DNA from: Hydrangea macrophylla
Taxonomy: Eukaryota; Streptophyta; Magnoliopsida; Cornales; Hydrangeaceae
Direction of reading: 5' to 3'
Length of the DNA stretch: 64,000 nt
Assembly (NCBI GenBank): GCA_033977485.1
Contig: CM066982.1
Location: forward strand, 34,636,218-34,700,217
The notes beneath the pieces are model-generated. The model had not been told where the DNA came from and ran no database searches. It saw only the letters and a list, made by a program, of their open reading frames with translations. This document shows, piece by piece, positions 44,413-56,466 of the stretch (positions within the stretch are counted from its first letter, which is position 1; the number at the start of each line of letters is the position of its first letter). Made by a program: the position numbers and the translations under genes.

Positions 44413-44806
44413 GATCGTCTCTCTTAACTTATCAACATTGGTTATACTGACCCGATTCTTGAACTTCAATAAATCATTTTCAAAAGTAAATGCCAAATTC
44501 TTGACCTCAGGCATCTTATCAAAAATTTTCTTTAGAGCTGGGTCTTGTAATTACTTAGGCTTAATTTCATCCACTAACAATAGTTGAGTCACAATAGCCT
44601 TCATCAATGCACCTCCCATCTGAAGAATTAGCTCAAGTCCCAACTGCTCCATTTCACGAATTAACTTCTCTCAAGTAGTCAAACTGTAAGCCAGATTATC
44701 TGTTGTCTTCCAGCTCAATGCAAGCTACTACATTAGCCTTCCCCAGATGATAGTGATTCGAGATGTCATAATATTTCATCAATTCTAGCCAACATCTTTG
44801 TCTCAT
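44413..44806 (-). pseudogene. pol: Gypsy RNase H end and integrase start, fragment
   Basis: The minus-strand translation M-R-Q-R-C-W-L-E-L-M-K-Y-Y-D and H-L-G-K-A-N-V-V-A is the end of a Tekay-type RNase H. It is followed by K-N-R-V-S-I-T-N-V-D-K-L-R-E from the region preceding integrase (44413-44514). It probably belongs with the RT fragment at 48722-49750, now separated by about 3.9 kb of inserted sequence. Confidence 0.7.
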
Positions 44807-45527
44807 GTCACTGCACTAGATTGGCCGATCATTGCTCCAGACTGTGAAAATTCTGGGGGTGACAAAAAATATTTGTCGAGCAGTGACAATTGACAATTTT
44901 GTTTGTTAAAACCCATTTGAGGACCCCTTGAAGGGCTAAATTCCTTCCCTTTGTTACTGCTATGAACCTTGACAAATAATTTTAAATTTGTCACTGCTCT
45001 GAGCAGTGACAATTTATGAACAATTTGTCATTGCTATTAACCTTGACAATGTTGGTGACAAATGTTTTATTGTCGCCTCTTTAAACTGTGACAAATGTTT
45101 GTGACAATTAAAAAAAAGACCATGTTTCATTATAATTTCCTTAAAAATAATTTAAGCCATCACCCAAATAAAGACATATAAGAAATTCTCTCCATTCAAA
45201 TGACTCTCCAAGTAATCAAAATATATGAATTCTAAAATCTCTTTCAATCAATATATGGAAAGATAGCAAATGTCTCAAAAAAGGCATCCCAATCAAAGGT
45301 TCAAATAATTTTTTTTCATCAATTGCCAACATCAAGAGTGTAAACAAAAAGTTTTCCATCTATTGTCAAAATAACTGGTAGCATTGCAGCTCATAAATGC
45401 TCATGAACCCGAGTGGCTCTCTCCTACTATCTTTGAGTGGTCTTTGCTGAGAAGATAAAATGTTGCCATATGCTTCTTTGGTATTTTGAAGCCAAGCAAA
45501 GTTACTTTAGGATTGACCTACAATAAT
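44807..45527. mobile_element. Possible DNA-transposon end with TTGTCAC repeats
   Basis: Starts within RNase H at CACTGCACTAG (44811). In the next 300 bp GTGACAA/TTGTCAC words occur many times in both orientations, a pattern of subterminal repeats in CACTA-like elements. No transposase or opposite end is found. The part from 45120 on shows no feature. Confidence 0.35.
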
Positions 45528-47036
45528 TGGTAGCCAAGTGTAGGTAATCGTGCAAGTAGTAATTTGGTTAAGACCAGGTCGACCCCACAGGGAAGGTGTT
45601 GAACTAAAAACTTAGATTAAACTCTAAAGGTAAAGGAAAATTCAAGATTTAAAACAAGGTGTAGAACACGAAGTTCTACAGACTATAACTGCTAGAGCAA
45701 ATAAAGTAAACTAATGATTAAGTAATTAATGAAAGCAATATTTTAAAGGTGGTTGTCTTTATATAAAGGGAATGTTGGGAACACACAAATCTGCAGCGAT
45801 CATACCATCTACCATGCAGTTACATTTAAGCTCTAAGGAGTGTATCTATCTACAATATTCTGTATTTTCTAAGGATAAAGAATCAATAGTCCTTTCATGG
45901 CCGGGACTATATCATCACAGTTAAATCGAAACACTTGAAAGCGGTTTAAATCAATAGTTAAGTCTCGCATTTTGAATGGTGTTAGCATTCAAAATGGTTT
46001 GCAAAAGTTATTGAAGAAAAATGCCTTAAGGCTTAAAGAAATGAAATTGTTTTGACAAATTGAGCATTTGGGGACAGTTTGATAACAAATCTCAAAAGCA
46101 GAGAGTCTTGGAATACTGCAAAAGACACCTCAAGAATCTGATAATTCGATCGATCGACGCGCTTTCGATCGATCAAAAATCATCATCTCTCGAGCGATCG
46201 AACAGTCTCGATCGCTTGACTATGCGTCTGCTTCGATCGATCGAGTGCAGGTTTTATACTACTACATGGCAGAGGCTAGAGATCACTGTTTTATCATGAT
46301 CTCCTAACCTGGGGACTACTCAGACATGGTCTGGAGTGTCACAGATTTGTTTTTAACGTAAAAATCCATTAAAGTCTTGCTTGGTTGAGTTTTAATCATG
46401 TAAACTAAGAAAACTATGTTTTAACCATAAACGAGCATGCGAGACTATGATTACCACTACTTAAACTATGCGAGATCACTAGTAGAATGTAAAGAAACTA
46501 AAATAAAAGAACCTGGAATGTTGTATTAAGATTAACTTGCTGTAAATTCAAAGTAATCAATGACAAACCATGAAAAACCTACAAGAAACAAGGTAAACTC
46601 TCTATCTCTCTTTATAAACTGATGAAAAACAATGTGGGTCTCTCTGGGACATAAATAAAATGCATATAAGCCGTGTTCGATCGATCAAACATCACTCGAT
46701 CGATCTAACTTCTGGAATCTTAGAGCGCTTTAACTATCTTCGATCGATCAAACTCTCGATCGCTTGAGGGATCTTCGATCGCTCGAGACTCGCTTTTCAT
46801 GTTTGAATTGTCTTCCTTAAAATCCAGCAACCCTTTTATCCTGCTTATTCATTTCTTCACACAGCAAGCAGTGATCTGCACAAATTATAGCTAAAACAAT
46901 ACAACTTATCATAGATTAATCATATTATGTAAAAGATGGCATTGTAATCCAAATTGCAGATATATAAAGGAATTGTAGACTCAGTGTATTTTCTTCTTTT
47001 ACCACAGTTGTATTTTACAAATACCCCCGCTTGTCA
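45528..47036 (-). repeat. Athila-type solo LTR, related subfamily
   Basis: TGGTAGCCAAGTGTAGG (45528) to ...CCCCGCTTGTCA (47036) aligns along its length with the Athila LTRs, including the LTR interior near CCTTTCATGGCCGGGACTAT and two TCGATCGA clusters (46146-46250, 46675-46795). No PBS, PPT or coding sequence adjoins. The flanks do not form a clear 5-bp duplication, so one edge may be eroded. Confidence 0.8.
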
Positions 47037-48721
47037 GTGGACAACAGATAACATAGTCAAAATCATTCAGTGGCATACAACTGCATTGCAAGAATAATGA
47101 ATTAGACAAGTGACAATAGCATAAAATCACAATCAAGTAAACAAAGATATTTATGGTAACACTATCACCCAGTTATCAAGAAAACTGATAGTTTTGCATC
47201 AACCATTGAAATTTTTCCCCACACAACCTGCACACAGTTTGACTTATAAACCCATATGATGATGATGGTCGTAGCAGTTGTACAACTGCCAATGTAAGAG
47301 TGGTTGATTAAATTCCCCACAAATAAGTAATAACAAAAATTGTAACAACACTTAATTTTTTTGGCTGCAACTACCTTGACCATACATCTAGATATTTCCT
47401 AAGAAATACTCAAATAAAGGCAATTTTACAACAACATTTACCAACATTCATATTCATCTTTTCTATACACATTTATCTTCTTAAATTCAAGTCAGCCATG
47501 TGATTAATCAATAAGCATATGATCCCAAGGATTAAATTTTTATTTCATAAAGCCTACAAAAATTTATATATATATACACTAGTTGGACTATGCATTTGCA
47601 TGGGGTATAAAGTAACAATTTAACAATTTTTTTACCATATATAGTCAACAATTCCCATGAACTTGGAATGGTATGATGATGCCAAGAGTTCTCTATTACT
47701 ATCTCTAGTTATACAGCTTCCCTAAGCAAAAACTATAGTACGCAACAAATTATGTGACAAAGATTGCACATCAAAATCCTATTAGACTGGAATTTTACTT
47801 CCTAGGACAAGTAGATTATGATATTCTCATTAATGACTATAGAGTTTTAAATTAGGTGTAAGTTGAGTTTCTCCTTTAGACCCAATAGCAAGCCTTAATT
47901 CTCATTATGTTTGGGTTCTTTAATCCAGTGTGGGAAATTTATGACAATCATATCATATGTTAGGGGTTGTTTGGGAATGTTGTAACGTGCATGGAGTCAA
48001 AGTCTGAGTTTCTATTTACTTTTTGTGAGAACCAAGGTTATGTGGGTTTGACGAAGAACCAGCTTTAAGAGAGTTGTTAGGTTGCGTATGGACTCCTATG
48101 CAAGAAATGGACACCCACCAAGCACTTGAATTTATAGAGCCGACTACTTATAAATTACACAAGCAGCCCCTTAAACTTGAGCTAGTAAATGAATGAGAAT
48201 ACAAAAAGTGAATTGCCTCACTTGCATGGACTCCTATGCAAGAAATGGACACCCACCAAGCACTTGAATTTATAGAGCCGGCAACTTATAAATTACACAA
48301 GCAGCCCCTTAAACTTGAGCTAGTAAATGAATTGCCTCACTTACATGTGGAGTCCCCAAACGCACTTGAGAATATACAAGATAGTTTTACAACTAACTCA
48401 ATAGCATTGTTATTCCGTGATTGGAATGCTTGATGCTCTAATGGACAAGTTCTCCCTCATACATTCCTTCGGTCCTGTAATTTGACATCCAATAGCAGGA
48501 CAAAATAAAGGTAAGACGTTAATACAAATGAAATTTCTCCAACAAATAATTATATGTATCATATGTATGTAAGTATAGACAGAACCTCTTCTACGACCTT
48601 TTCTCTAAGATGTTCCAAAAACCTCAATGCCTTGATCCCCACTTGGGATTTCCCTAATTTATGATCCTTTTCTGCACAAACAACACTAAAAAACAACAAC
48701 AACCAAATCAACCTAAACTTG
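47037..48721. other. Unassigned AT-rich sequence with a 138-bp duplication
   Basis: No supported gene. It contains two copies of a block starting TGGACTCCTATGCAAGAAAT (48089 and 48227). The 65-residue frame at 48236-48433 lies largely in the second copy and has no recognised domain. It may be part of the insertion that separates the two Gypsy fragments. Confidence 0.45.
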
Positions 48722-49750
48722 AACTTAGCCTGAATCAACGAGGTCTAATTTACAAAAAAATCCTCGGTATCTGATTAGAATAGACAGAATTGGTGCCATC
48801 ATCAAACAAGCCTTCAGCTTATTAAATCCATCTTCACATTCTAGAATCCAATGAAATGGAACATTTTTCCTCATTAACTGTGTCACAAGCATGGTGGTTT
48901 TGGAGAAATTCTCAACGAACCTCCGATAATAACTAGCTAATCCCAAGAAACTTATAACTTCGAATACATTGGTCGGCGGTGTCCAATTAGCCACAGCTTT
49001 AATCTTTTGCTGATATGCCATAACACCTTCCTTGGAGATAACATGCCTTTGAAAGGCTATCTCTACAACCAAAATTAATATTTCTTCAGCTTTCCAAACA
49101 ACATCTTCTCTTGCAGCCACTGTAATACAAGTCGAAGATGCTTCTCATGATCTTCAAAACTCTTGGAGTAAATAAAATATCACTATGAAAACAATTACCA
49201 TCTCATCCAAATAATCTTTAAACACTCGATTCATAAGGTCCATAAAAGTTGCTAGTGCGTTAGTGACCCCAAATGGCATGACCAAGAACTTATAGTGGCC
49301 ATAACGAGTCCTAAATGCGGTCTTCTCTATGTCTTCTTCTTTCACCTTCAGCTGTTGGTAGCCCGATCACAAATTGATCTTCGAAAATACTTTAGCCCCT
49401 TAAAGCTGATCAAACAAATCGATAATTCGTGGTAAAGGATACTAATTCTTTATTGTTAGCTTGTTTAATTCTCATCTTCTTCTTCACAAACAAGACCGGT
49501 GCACCTCACAGCAGTACAATAGGTCGATTAAACCCCTTATCCAAAAGCTCTTGTTGAATCTTCAACTCCTTGAACTCTACTGATGCCATTCTATATGGTG
49601 TCTTTGATACTGGTTTTGATCCTGGCTATACCTTGATAGTAAATCATTCTCCCTTCCAATTAAAACACATAGCAAGTTATTGGGAAACATATCTAGAAAT
49701 TTTCGTACCATAGAGATGTCATCAACCCCTATTCCGGTGACACATGTGTG
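48722..49750 (-). pseudogene. pol: Tekay-like Gypsy RT fragment
   Basis: Minus-strand pieces run from a protease-RT linker (about 49577-49740, R-K-F-L-D-M-F-P), through RT blocks [11 protein letters not shown] and V-M-P-F-G-V-T-N-A (49250-49340). The catalytic box is replaced by V-F-I-V-I-F. The thumb/connection with SFLGLASYYRRFVENFS follows (48725-49120). It is cut at 49751 by the Tat-like LTR and at about 48722 by unassigned sequence. Confidence 0.75.
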
Positions 49751-52599
49751 TGGATATCGCAATTTTTCCTACCCACAACTTTTCTTTTAAAATTCTTTTA
49801 AATTTCAAATTCAAAACAAATGAGTCGCCATTTAATTTTTTAAAGGAAAACTAAGAAACCATTTCAAAAGGGAATTGATCTTTTGCGAAACCAAAGATTG
49901 ACTAGGTTCGGGGATTATGGAATGAGAGAGGAAGGAGCCCGTTAGACTAAAACACCCTCTCTCATCCTATCTTGCGATAGGCCTCTAATCAACATCCTTT
50001 CAATCGAATTATTAATTTAAATGTGCCCTCAACTAATACATATGTATAAATATACATTACAAAAGCATGTCTAAAGGGTGTAAGATTGCAAGTTATAAAA
50101 TATCATTCAAAAGCCATGTATTTCAAGTAGCAAGCAATATGATATGCAAATAGGGAACTAGAGAACTTACCCGGGATCCGGCCGCAAATATTGAACGTGC
50201 AAATGCATACAAATAGATAAAACCTAGGAAAAGAGTCTCTAATCCATATATACAAGTAAAGCAAGTCCTAATTCTAAGGTGTCGCGCCTGAAGTCGAAAA
50301 TCAATTAAAATCAAAGAATACAGTAAACTAGAGAGGGGTTGAGAAATCGTACCTCAATAGCGCTACAAAATAGAGGTTAGTGCACATAATATACAAGATA
50401 TAAAGTTGGATCTTAAATAACAATCCTAGACTTCTAGCTTTAATCTATCAAGTGTAATTAAATCTAAAGCGAACAAGTCCTAATTACAAACATCAAGCCA
50501 CATGGATGAATGTATACATGAACAAGAGTAAATTATGAAATATTCATTGATTTGTATCACTTAAACTTTGAATTCAAGTTTAATTGATCATTATTAAAAC
50601 ATGGTTTGAGCCCTAGGTCATAGAAAAGTCATTTGGACCATTATTTACAAAGTTGGTCAAATTTGTCATAAAATTCTAAAAATTACAGAGAGCAGACCAG
50701 AAACTAAAAGAAACAAAAAGCATGCTTCCCATGGTTTGATGTCGGTGAATTTTGGACACAAGATGCCTCCCATCCCGAAAAGAAAATCAACGTTTCAACG
50801 GTTAGATCTCTGGGAAATGGACAAAATCCAGACGTCACTAAGAGATTTACAAATCTCTGTCCAGAGATTTTGTACGATTTTTTAAAAATAGTAAAAAAAT
50901 CAGAAATGCTTTGGTCTTTTTAGGGTAGCTTCCTAACACATTAAATACCTATAAAAATTTATTTTGGATCAAGAAAGCTTGATTAAGGTTCTGGTTTTCT
51001 TATTTCAAAAGAGTGTTACTGTTCTGAAACTCTGGACAGATTGTAGTGACTTCACAAAACTCATGACCAAACCACTTTAAACATGAAATCTCCTTAAAAC
51101 AAAAATTTAAGTGCTAGAACTTTGAGTTATAGACACTTTCCCATTGGTTTCACTTAATTCCAACGGTAAAATTATCAACTAAAAACCTATGATCAAAAAC
51201 AGTTTGTGAACTCACTGCTCCACTATTGGGCTTATCACCATTTTGTTACATCTATCAACAAAGCCATGGGTATTGGCTTATCCTAAACCTAATTCTCCTT
51301 TCCATTGAGGGTCATTGAAGATCAATACATGAGTAGTGCTCATGAGATTTCAAGAAATATAAAAATGATTCCATAGAAACTCTAAGTTAGAGAATCCAAA
51401 CCATGGTAGGGGTTTGGATTCATCTACTTGTTCTTAATGAGATGGTGATCAAAGTATGACTCCCATGTGAAGCATAAGCTTACATGAGCCTAAAAGTTCA
51501 AACTCATGAGATTTAAGTGAGATATGAAAGATCCCCAAGAGTCTTAATAGAAAAGCATAAACAAGAAAAAGAAAAGAAGAATCAAATAACTAGCTCATGA
51601 ACTTCAAGATAAAATAGAGAAGATCCCATGAAATTCCAAGTTAGAGAATCCAAGTCATAAATATGGACTTGGATCCATCTATTTGTTTACAAATGATGAT
51701 CAAGCTTTGGCTTCCATATGAAGCATAAGCTTACATGGAATCTAAAGATCAAACTCAAGAGCTTTAAAGAGAGATATTGAAGATCTCCAAGAACCTCAAG
51801 AGAAAAGCAAAAACAACAAGAAGGAATGAAATAAAGAAAACTAAGAGAGCAAAGTGCTCTAAATCCATAAAAGAAAACTAACAAGAGTAGAGTCTCACCT
51901 CCAACTATCCTCAAACTTCTATATTTTGAAGATCTTCCAAGCTATTCTTCAAGCTCTCAAAACTCTCTTTTCCCCAAAATTCTTTTTGTTTTTCTCTTTA
52001 AAATTCCCCTCTCCTAAAAATGTGTAGTAGTTCTCCCAAAAAAAAATCCCTTGTAATGGAGTATTCACCCTCTATTTATAGGCAAATTTTCTGAAGGGTA
52101 TTTCAGTATTTTCAAGCCAAAAACCCTAACTTCAGATGCACTTTTGAAGGTATAAAACGTGTTGTATAACATCTGGCTACTAAAAAAATGCGGCACTCAA
52201 TAGAGATGGAAGCGGCACTCAGTAAATATCGTTACGGCATTCACTGACTGCCGGAATGGCATTCAATGAATGCCGCAGATAACTCTAGGGACTGCCGTCT
52301 TTTCTGGAAATCCATTTTTTTTATGGCACTTGATGTAAAAATGCGGCATTCAGAGAATGCCGTCTGACAGTCCAGCGACTGCCGCAGCGACAGCCCGTGA
52401 CTGCCGTGAATGGGTTTAATTGCCGTTCTGCCTCTCTTTTTTCTTTTCCTCTCTTTTTGCTTGTTATTTAGGTTGGAGAGTCTTTCGAAGAGCTTGAATT
52501 GTCCTTGGAAGTCCTAAATAAGTTCGGACATTGTCATCATCGGATATGGAGGTAACACTCCCCTTAATTCGACGTTTGGTCAAAATTGGGGTGTCTACA
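49751..52599 (-). repeat. 3' LTR of the Tat-like element
   Basis: Plus-strand limits TGGATATCGCAATTTTTCC and ...GGGGTGTCTACA, 2849 bp. The first kilobase matches 62985-64000 with few differences. A minus-strand TATA box CCTATAAATAGA lies at 52071-52082 and a palindromic GGCATTCA/TGAATGCC cluster at 52191-52407 just upstream of it. Frames inside are not genes. Confidence 0.9.
52071..52082 (-). promoter_or_regulatory. TATA box of the Tat-like LTR
   Basis: CCTATAAATAGA on the minus strand, about 520 bp into the LTR. It matches the box at 15758-15769 in the related fragment. Confidence 0.6.
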
Positions 52600-52615
52600 A
52601 TTTGCCCCTCTTCGG
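52600..52615 (-). other. Polypurine tract of the Tat-like element
   Basis: Minus strand CCGAAGAGGGGCAAAT immediately precedes the LTR start TGTAGACACCCC. Confidence 0.75.
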
Positions 52616-53110
52616 AAGAGCTCGTGGAGCTACGCATTTCACAAGCGAATGCCGAAGCCTGTGTGAAGACAAGCCTTTGACAAAACTATCAGATTTAGGT
52701 AAAACAAAATGTGTTGCAAAAGAAGAAAGACGCGCGGTAAGGTCCCATCTGGTCGTGCTCAATGGTGAGCTGCCTACGTATCCATTCAGGAATCAGACTA
52801 AGACGTAGTTCAGGCAGGGGTCAAACACACACACAAGCATAAATAATCATACGAATGAATGCACCTATCCTATCGTGATGCACGTGCTCATACAATGACG
52901 GCTGTCAGTGCAAATTCATGCTCTATAAATGATGTGATTCGAAACCGTGCTATCCTGACATTTCTTGATGCAATCCATGCCTTACTTAATGCTCGCGTTT
53001 ACTCGAACTTAAAGACAAGTTATTCTTTAGAATTCAAAGTTTTGATAATCCACAGGTTGATTCTTCTTCAAGATACTTGGCCGTCTCAGCCAAAAGGACG
53101 AACGCAATTC
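52616..53110. other. Non-coding 3' internal region of the Tat-like element
   Basis: Small frames only. Contains one CTGCCTACGTATCCATTCAG word at about 52770, repeated in altered form near 60020 and 60113. Confidence 0.5.
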
Positions 53111-53640
53111 ACCAGGCGGTGCTTCGAGACTTAGGCCCCGGTGTCAACGCGGGTTTGCTCTCTCAACGTAATCGACTGGGCGGCACTTTGCGACTTAGGC
53201 CCCGGTGTCTTCCAAGAATCATCTGATCGACTGAGATGCACTTCGCGCCTTATACTCCTGCATCGAATCAGGAACAACACTTTTTGAAAAGACTGAGATG
53301 CGCTTCGCGCCTTATACTCCGGTGTCTTCCAAGAATCATCTGATCAATTGAGATGCACTTTGCGCCTTATACTCCGGCGTCGAATCAGGAACCACGCTTT
53401 TTAAAATACTGAGATGCGCTTCACGTGTTATACTCTGGTGTCTTCCAAGAATCATCTGATCGACTAATATGCGCTTTGCGCCTTATACTCCGGTGTCGGG
53501 TGAGTTTGCTCTGAAAAATCCGCAGCCCTTCGGCCCTGTCAGATATGTTTTCTCACAATGATCCACAGACCTTCGACCTCATCGGATATGCTTTCTCGCA
53601 ATGATCCGCAGCCCTTCAGCCTCGTCGGATATGTTTGCTC
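53111..53640. repeat. Two-type tandem repeat region
   Basis: A GAGATGCGCTTCGCGCCTTA...CTCCGGTGTC unit recurs about every 55-60 bp (five or more copies, 53150-53500). Units alternately end in TTCCAAGAATCATCTGATC and AATCAGGAACCACGCTTTT, so the real period is about 118 bp. It is followed by about three copies of a 58-bp CCGCAGCCCTTCGGCC...GGATATG unit (53519-53640). Confidence 0.8.
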
Positions 53641-54080
53641 TAAATTCGGGGTTAATCAGACTCAAATTCATTTCAATTTTCAAAATCGGGAGTCAATCAG
53701 ACTCAAATTCTTTTCAATTTTCAAAATTTGGAGTCAAATTGACTCAAATTCTTTTCAATTTTCAAAACTTGGAGTCAAATAGACTCAAATTCTTTTCAAT
53801 TTTCAAAAGATGAGTCGAACAGACTTAAATTCATTTTATTTTTCAAAACCTGGAGTTGAACAGACTCAAATTCATTTTATTTTTCAAAACCTGGAGTTGA
53901 ACAGACTCAAATTTATTTTATTTTTCAGAACCTGGAGTCGAAGAGACTCAAATTCATTTTATTTTTCAAAACCTGGAGTCGGACAGACTCAAATTTATTT
54001 TATTTTTCAAAATTGGGAGTCAACCAGACTTAACTCAATTTAATTCAAAATTTGGAGTCAGTCAGACTCGATTGTTCTCT
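53641..54080. repeat. 41-bp minisatellite with GAGTC/GACTC arms, left block
   Basis: GACTCAAATTC starts at 53659, 53700, 53741, 53782, 53822, 53863, 53904, 53945, 53986 and 54027, an almost exact 41-bp period. Each junction reads GGAGTC-N5-6-AGACTC, a short inverted repeat. Open frames here are repeat artefacts. Confidence 0.95.
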
Positions 54081-54149
54081 CCCGATCAATGCCTATTCTT
54101 TTTGTAAATTGTCCCAACGTTGTCAGAAGCTTGGTACAATTTCAAAACA

Positions 54150-55099
54150 GAATTCTATGCCCTTAACCCCCATTATCACAATTGAAATATTCGATTATTG
54201 AGGCATAGACTTCATGGGCCTGTTTCTAAAATCAAATAACTGTGAATACATACTCCTAACTGTAGAGTATGTATCAAAATGGGTGGAAGCGATACCGACG
54301 AGACGCAATGACCACAAAATAGTAATGTCCTTTCTTAAGGAACACATTCTGTCGCGTTTCGGAACCCCAAAAGCATTAATCAGTGACCAAGGGAAGCACT
54401 TTTGCAATAGGCCTTTGGAATCGTTACTCAAGAAATACGGGGTCAACCACAAGATCACTCTAGCCTACCACCCATAAACAAATGGGCAGGCAGAGTTGGC
54501 TAACCGTGAAATCAAGCATATATTAAAAAAGACGGTTAGTTTCAACAGGAAAGACTGGGCTTATAAATTGACTGATGCTCTATAGGTGTACCGCACTGCT
54601 TTTAAGACAAATCTGGGGATGTCCCCATATAGGTTAGTGTACGGTAAGGCATGTCACCTTCCTGTCGAAATCGAGCACAAAGCATATTGGGCGACACGCT
54701 CATTGAACTTCGACACTAAAGAGGGGGGGTCATCTCCGGAAACTCCAGTTAGCTGAACTGGAAGAAATATGTCGAGATGCATACAACAATGCTAAACTAC
54801 ACAAGGAAAGGTTAAAGGCTCGCCACGATAGAACAATTTTTCAAAAATCTTTTGAGCCAGGGCAGAAAGTCTTACTGTACAACTCTCGCCTCCTCCTTTT
54901 TCCAGGTAAGCTCCGATCCCGGTGGACAGGCCCATTCCTTGTCAAATCTGTTTTTCCACATGGGGCTGTTGAGCTAGTGAATCCCAAGAACGATGATTGT
55001 TTCAAGGTTAACGGCCAAAGACTAAAACTGTTCTTGGAGAACTTCTTACCAGAAGCTGAGCACATCGAGTTCGATGAGCCCAGCTATCCCTCCACCTAA
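54150..55099 (+). pseudogene. pol: Athila integrase fragment, second copy
   Basis: Contains GIDFMGLFLKSN, ISDQGKHFC and [11 protein letters not shown] (D, D, E residues kept), then [15 protein letters not shown] and [11 protein letters not shown], ending E-P-S-Y-P-S-T with a stop at 55097-55099. It is broken by stops near 54199, 54475 and 54582, two of them at Trp positions of the other copy. An extra G in a run near 54724-54731 shifts the frame. It closely resembles 29061-30060. Confidence 0.85.
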
Positions 55100-55247
55100 A
55101 ACACCAAAGTGTGTTCACATTATGTTGTTGTACTCTTTCTTTTATTGCATTTTGCTTTGTTTAGTTCTTTTCTGTCTTTTTTGAATGTGACTTCGATTCT
55201 TAATCTGCTATTCCTTGCTGACTCCCCCTTGCAGGATATTAAAAAAA

Positions 55248-55595
55248 ATGAGGGACGACGATGTTCATTCCATAGGGTCATGGGCTGATTCAGAATATCC
55301 TAACCCCCCTTAGACTGTCGACACAATAGCATTATATTTTTATCCTTATCAAGGACCAGGGGCAGAAGATGTAGTGGACCTAACCCATGGGTACATCCCT
55401 TTTAACCCTCCTCTCCTCCATATCAATCCATTTGAGCACATGAAATTTCCTGAAGAGGAAGGAGAACCTGAAGGGTACAATGTTGGGGAAGTGGATGATG
55501 CACTGCTGGAACAATGGGAGAATGACTCAATGTGGGAACCGTGGAAAGAAGGAGTCCAGGTTAAAAAAAATGAGAATAGAGGATGGTCGGAATGA
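55248..55595 (+). pseudogene. Acidic accessory ORF, second copy
   Basis: ATG at 55248, 13 bp after a CCTTGCAG acceptor. It aligns with 28910-28550: HSIGSWADSEYPNP, NPFEHMKFPEEEGEPEG and NDSMWEPW are shared. TAG at about 55311 replaces the Trp codon of the other copy. It ends at TGA 55593-55595 after a divergent basic tail. Conservation of the acidic core across two diverged copies suggests it was once a real protein. Confidence 0.6.
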
Positions 55596-55599
55596 AGTG

Positions 55600-56466
55600 A
55601 AGAAGAAATTACTACACTCAATCACATGCTAAAGATGTGCAATTTCTTACCCTTTCATTTCTACCCTACTATATAAAATTGTACCGAAAAGTCAAAGCCT
55701 TAATGATTTTTAACAACTTAGTTAAAACACGAACGTGTAATTTGAGTTATCCACGGTATTTCGCTCCTCTAGTAAGTAGTATTCTTTTCTTGAGACTTTG
55801 CACTCTAAATGTTCGTCTTTATTGAGTCAGGTGTGAAAATATTAGTAACCAAACTTTTAATTTTTATTAAAGCTTTCACACCATGTGTGATCATTATTAA
55901 CCAAGTTTCTATGAGATGTTCTTTCTTGAGCGTAAAACCATGTGAGAATTGAGTTGAAACTACAAGTTCTGAGAGTATGATAGTCTAAACAACTCTAAAT
56001 AAAGTTTGATGTATAGCTGTTAATTTCACACACACACACGGATACATGGATGTGATACATATGTTATTCTTTCTTGGTGGCATGAGGAACATATGTATTT
56101 CTTTCATGGTTTGAATGAGGATGATATGTTTTGTAGAGCTAAATTAATAGTTGAATAGAAGAGAGTGTTTACAAGTTATTATATATCTTTTTGATCTTAA
56201 AATCAGAGAATTTTTTGGGTACATTCACTGCAACCCCTCAATAGACAACACTCGTCCACTAGGGGGAACCTAGGGGTTTAACGGCTTGTTGCATTTGCTA
56301 AATACAATCGCGATTCTTGCGAAAGTGAGTTAGGTAGTTTCTTTCGTGTTATTTTAGTTTAGTCTATCTGAGTTTATTTTATTTCATTTTAGTCATTGTA
56401 GTAGTAGTTAGCTTGTTTTATTTTCGCTCTATTGCTAGGGACTAGCAAATCGCTAGTTGGGGTTTG
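55600..56466 (+). other. Athila 3' UTR, second copy, with PPT
   Basis: Homologous to the complement of 23418-24210. No coding potential. AGTTGGGGTTTG at 56455-56466 is the polypurine tract. The sequence jumps from the acidic ORF straight into this UTR. Confidence 0.75.

Noticed and set aside
45528..47036. Claiming a target duplication for the solo LTR
   Set aside because: The 5-mers next to the ends (ATAAT and GTGGA) do not match, so the claim was dropped.
53558..54043. Frames of 70-77 residues with repeated peptide motifs
   Set aside because: These are translations of the 41-bp minisatellite in rotating frames, not proteins.
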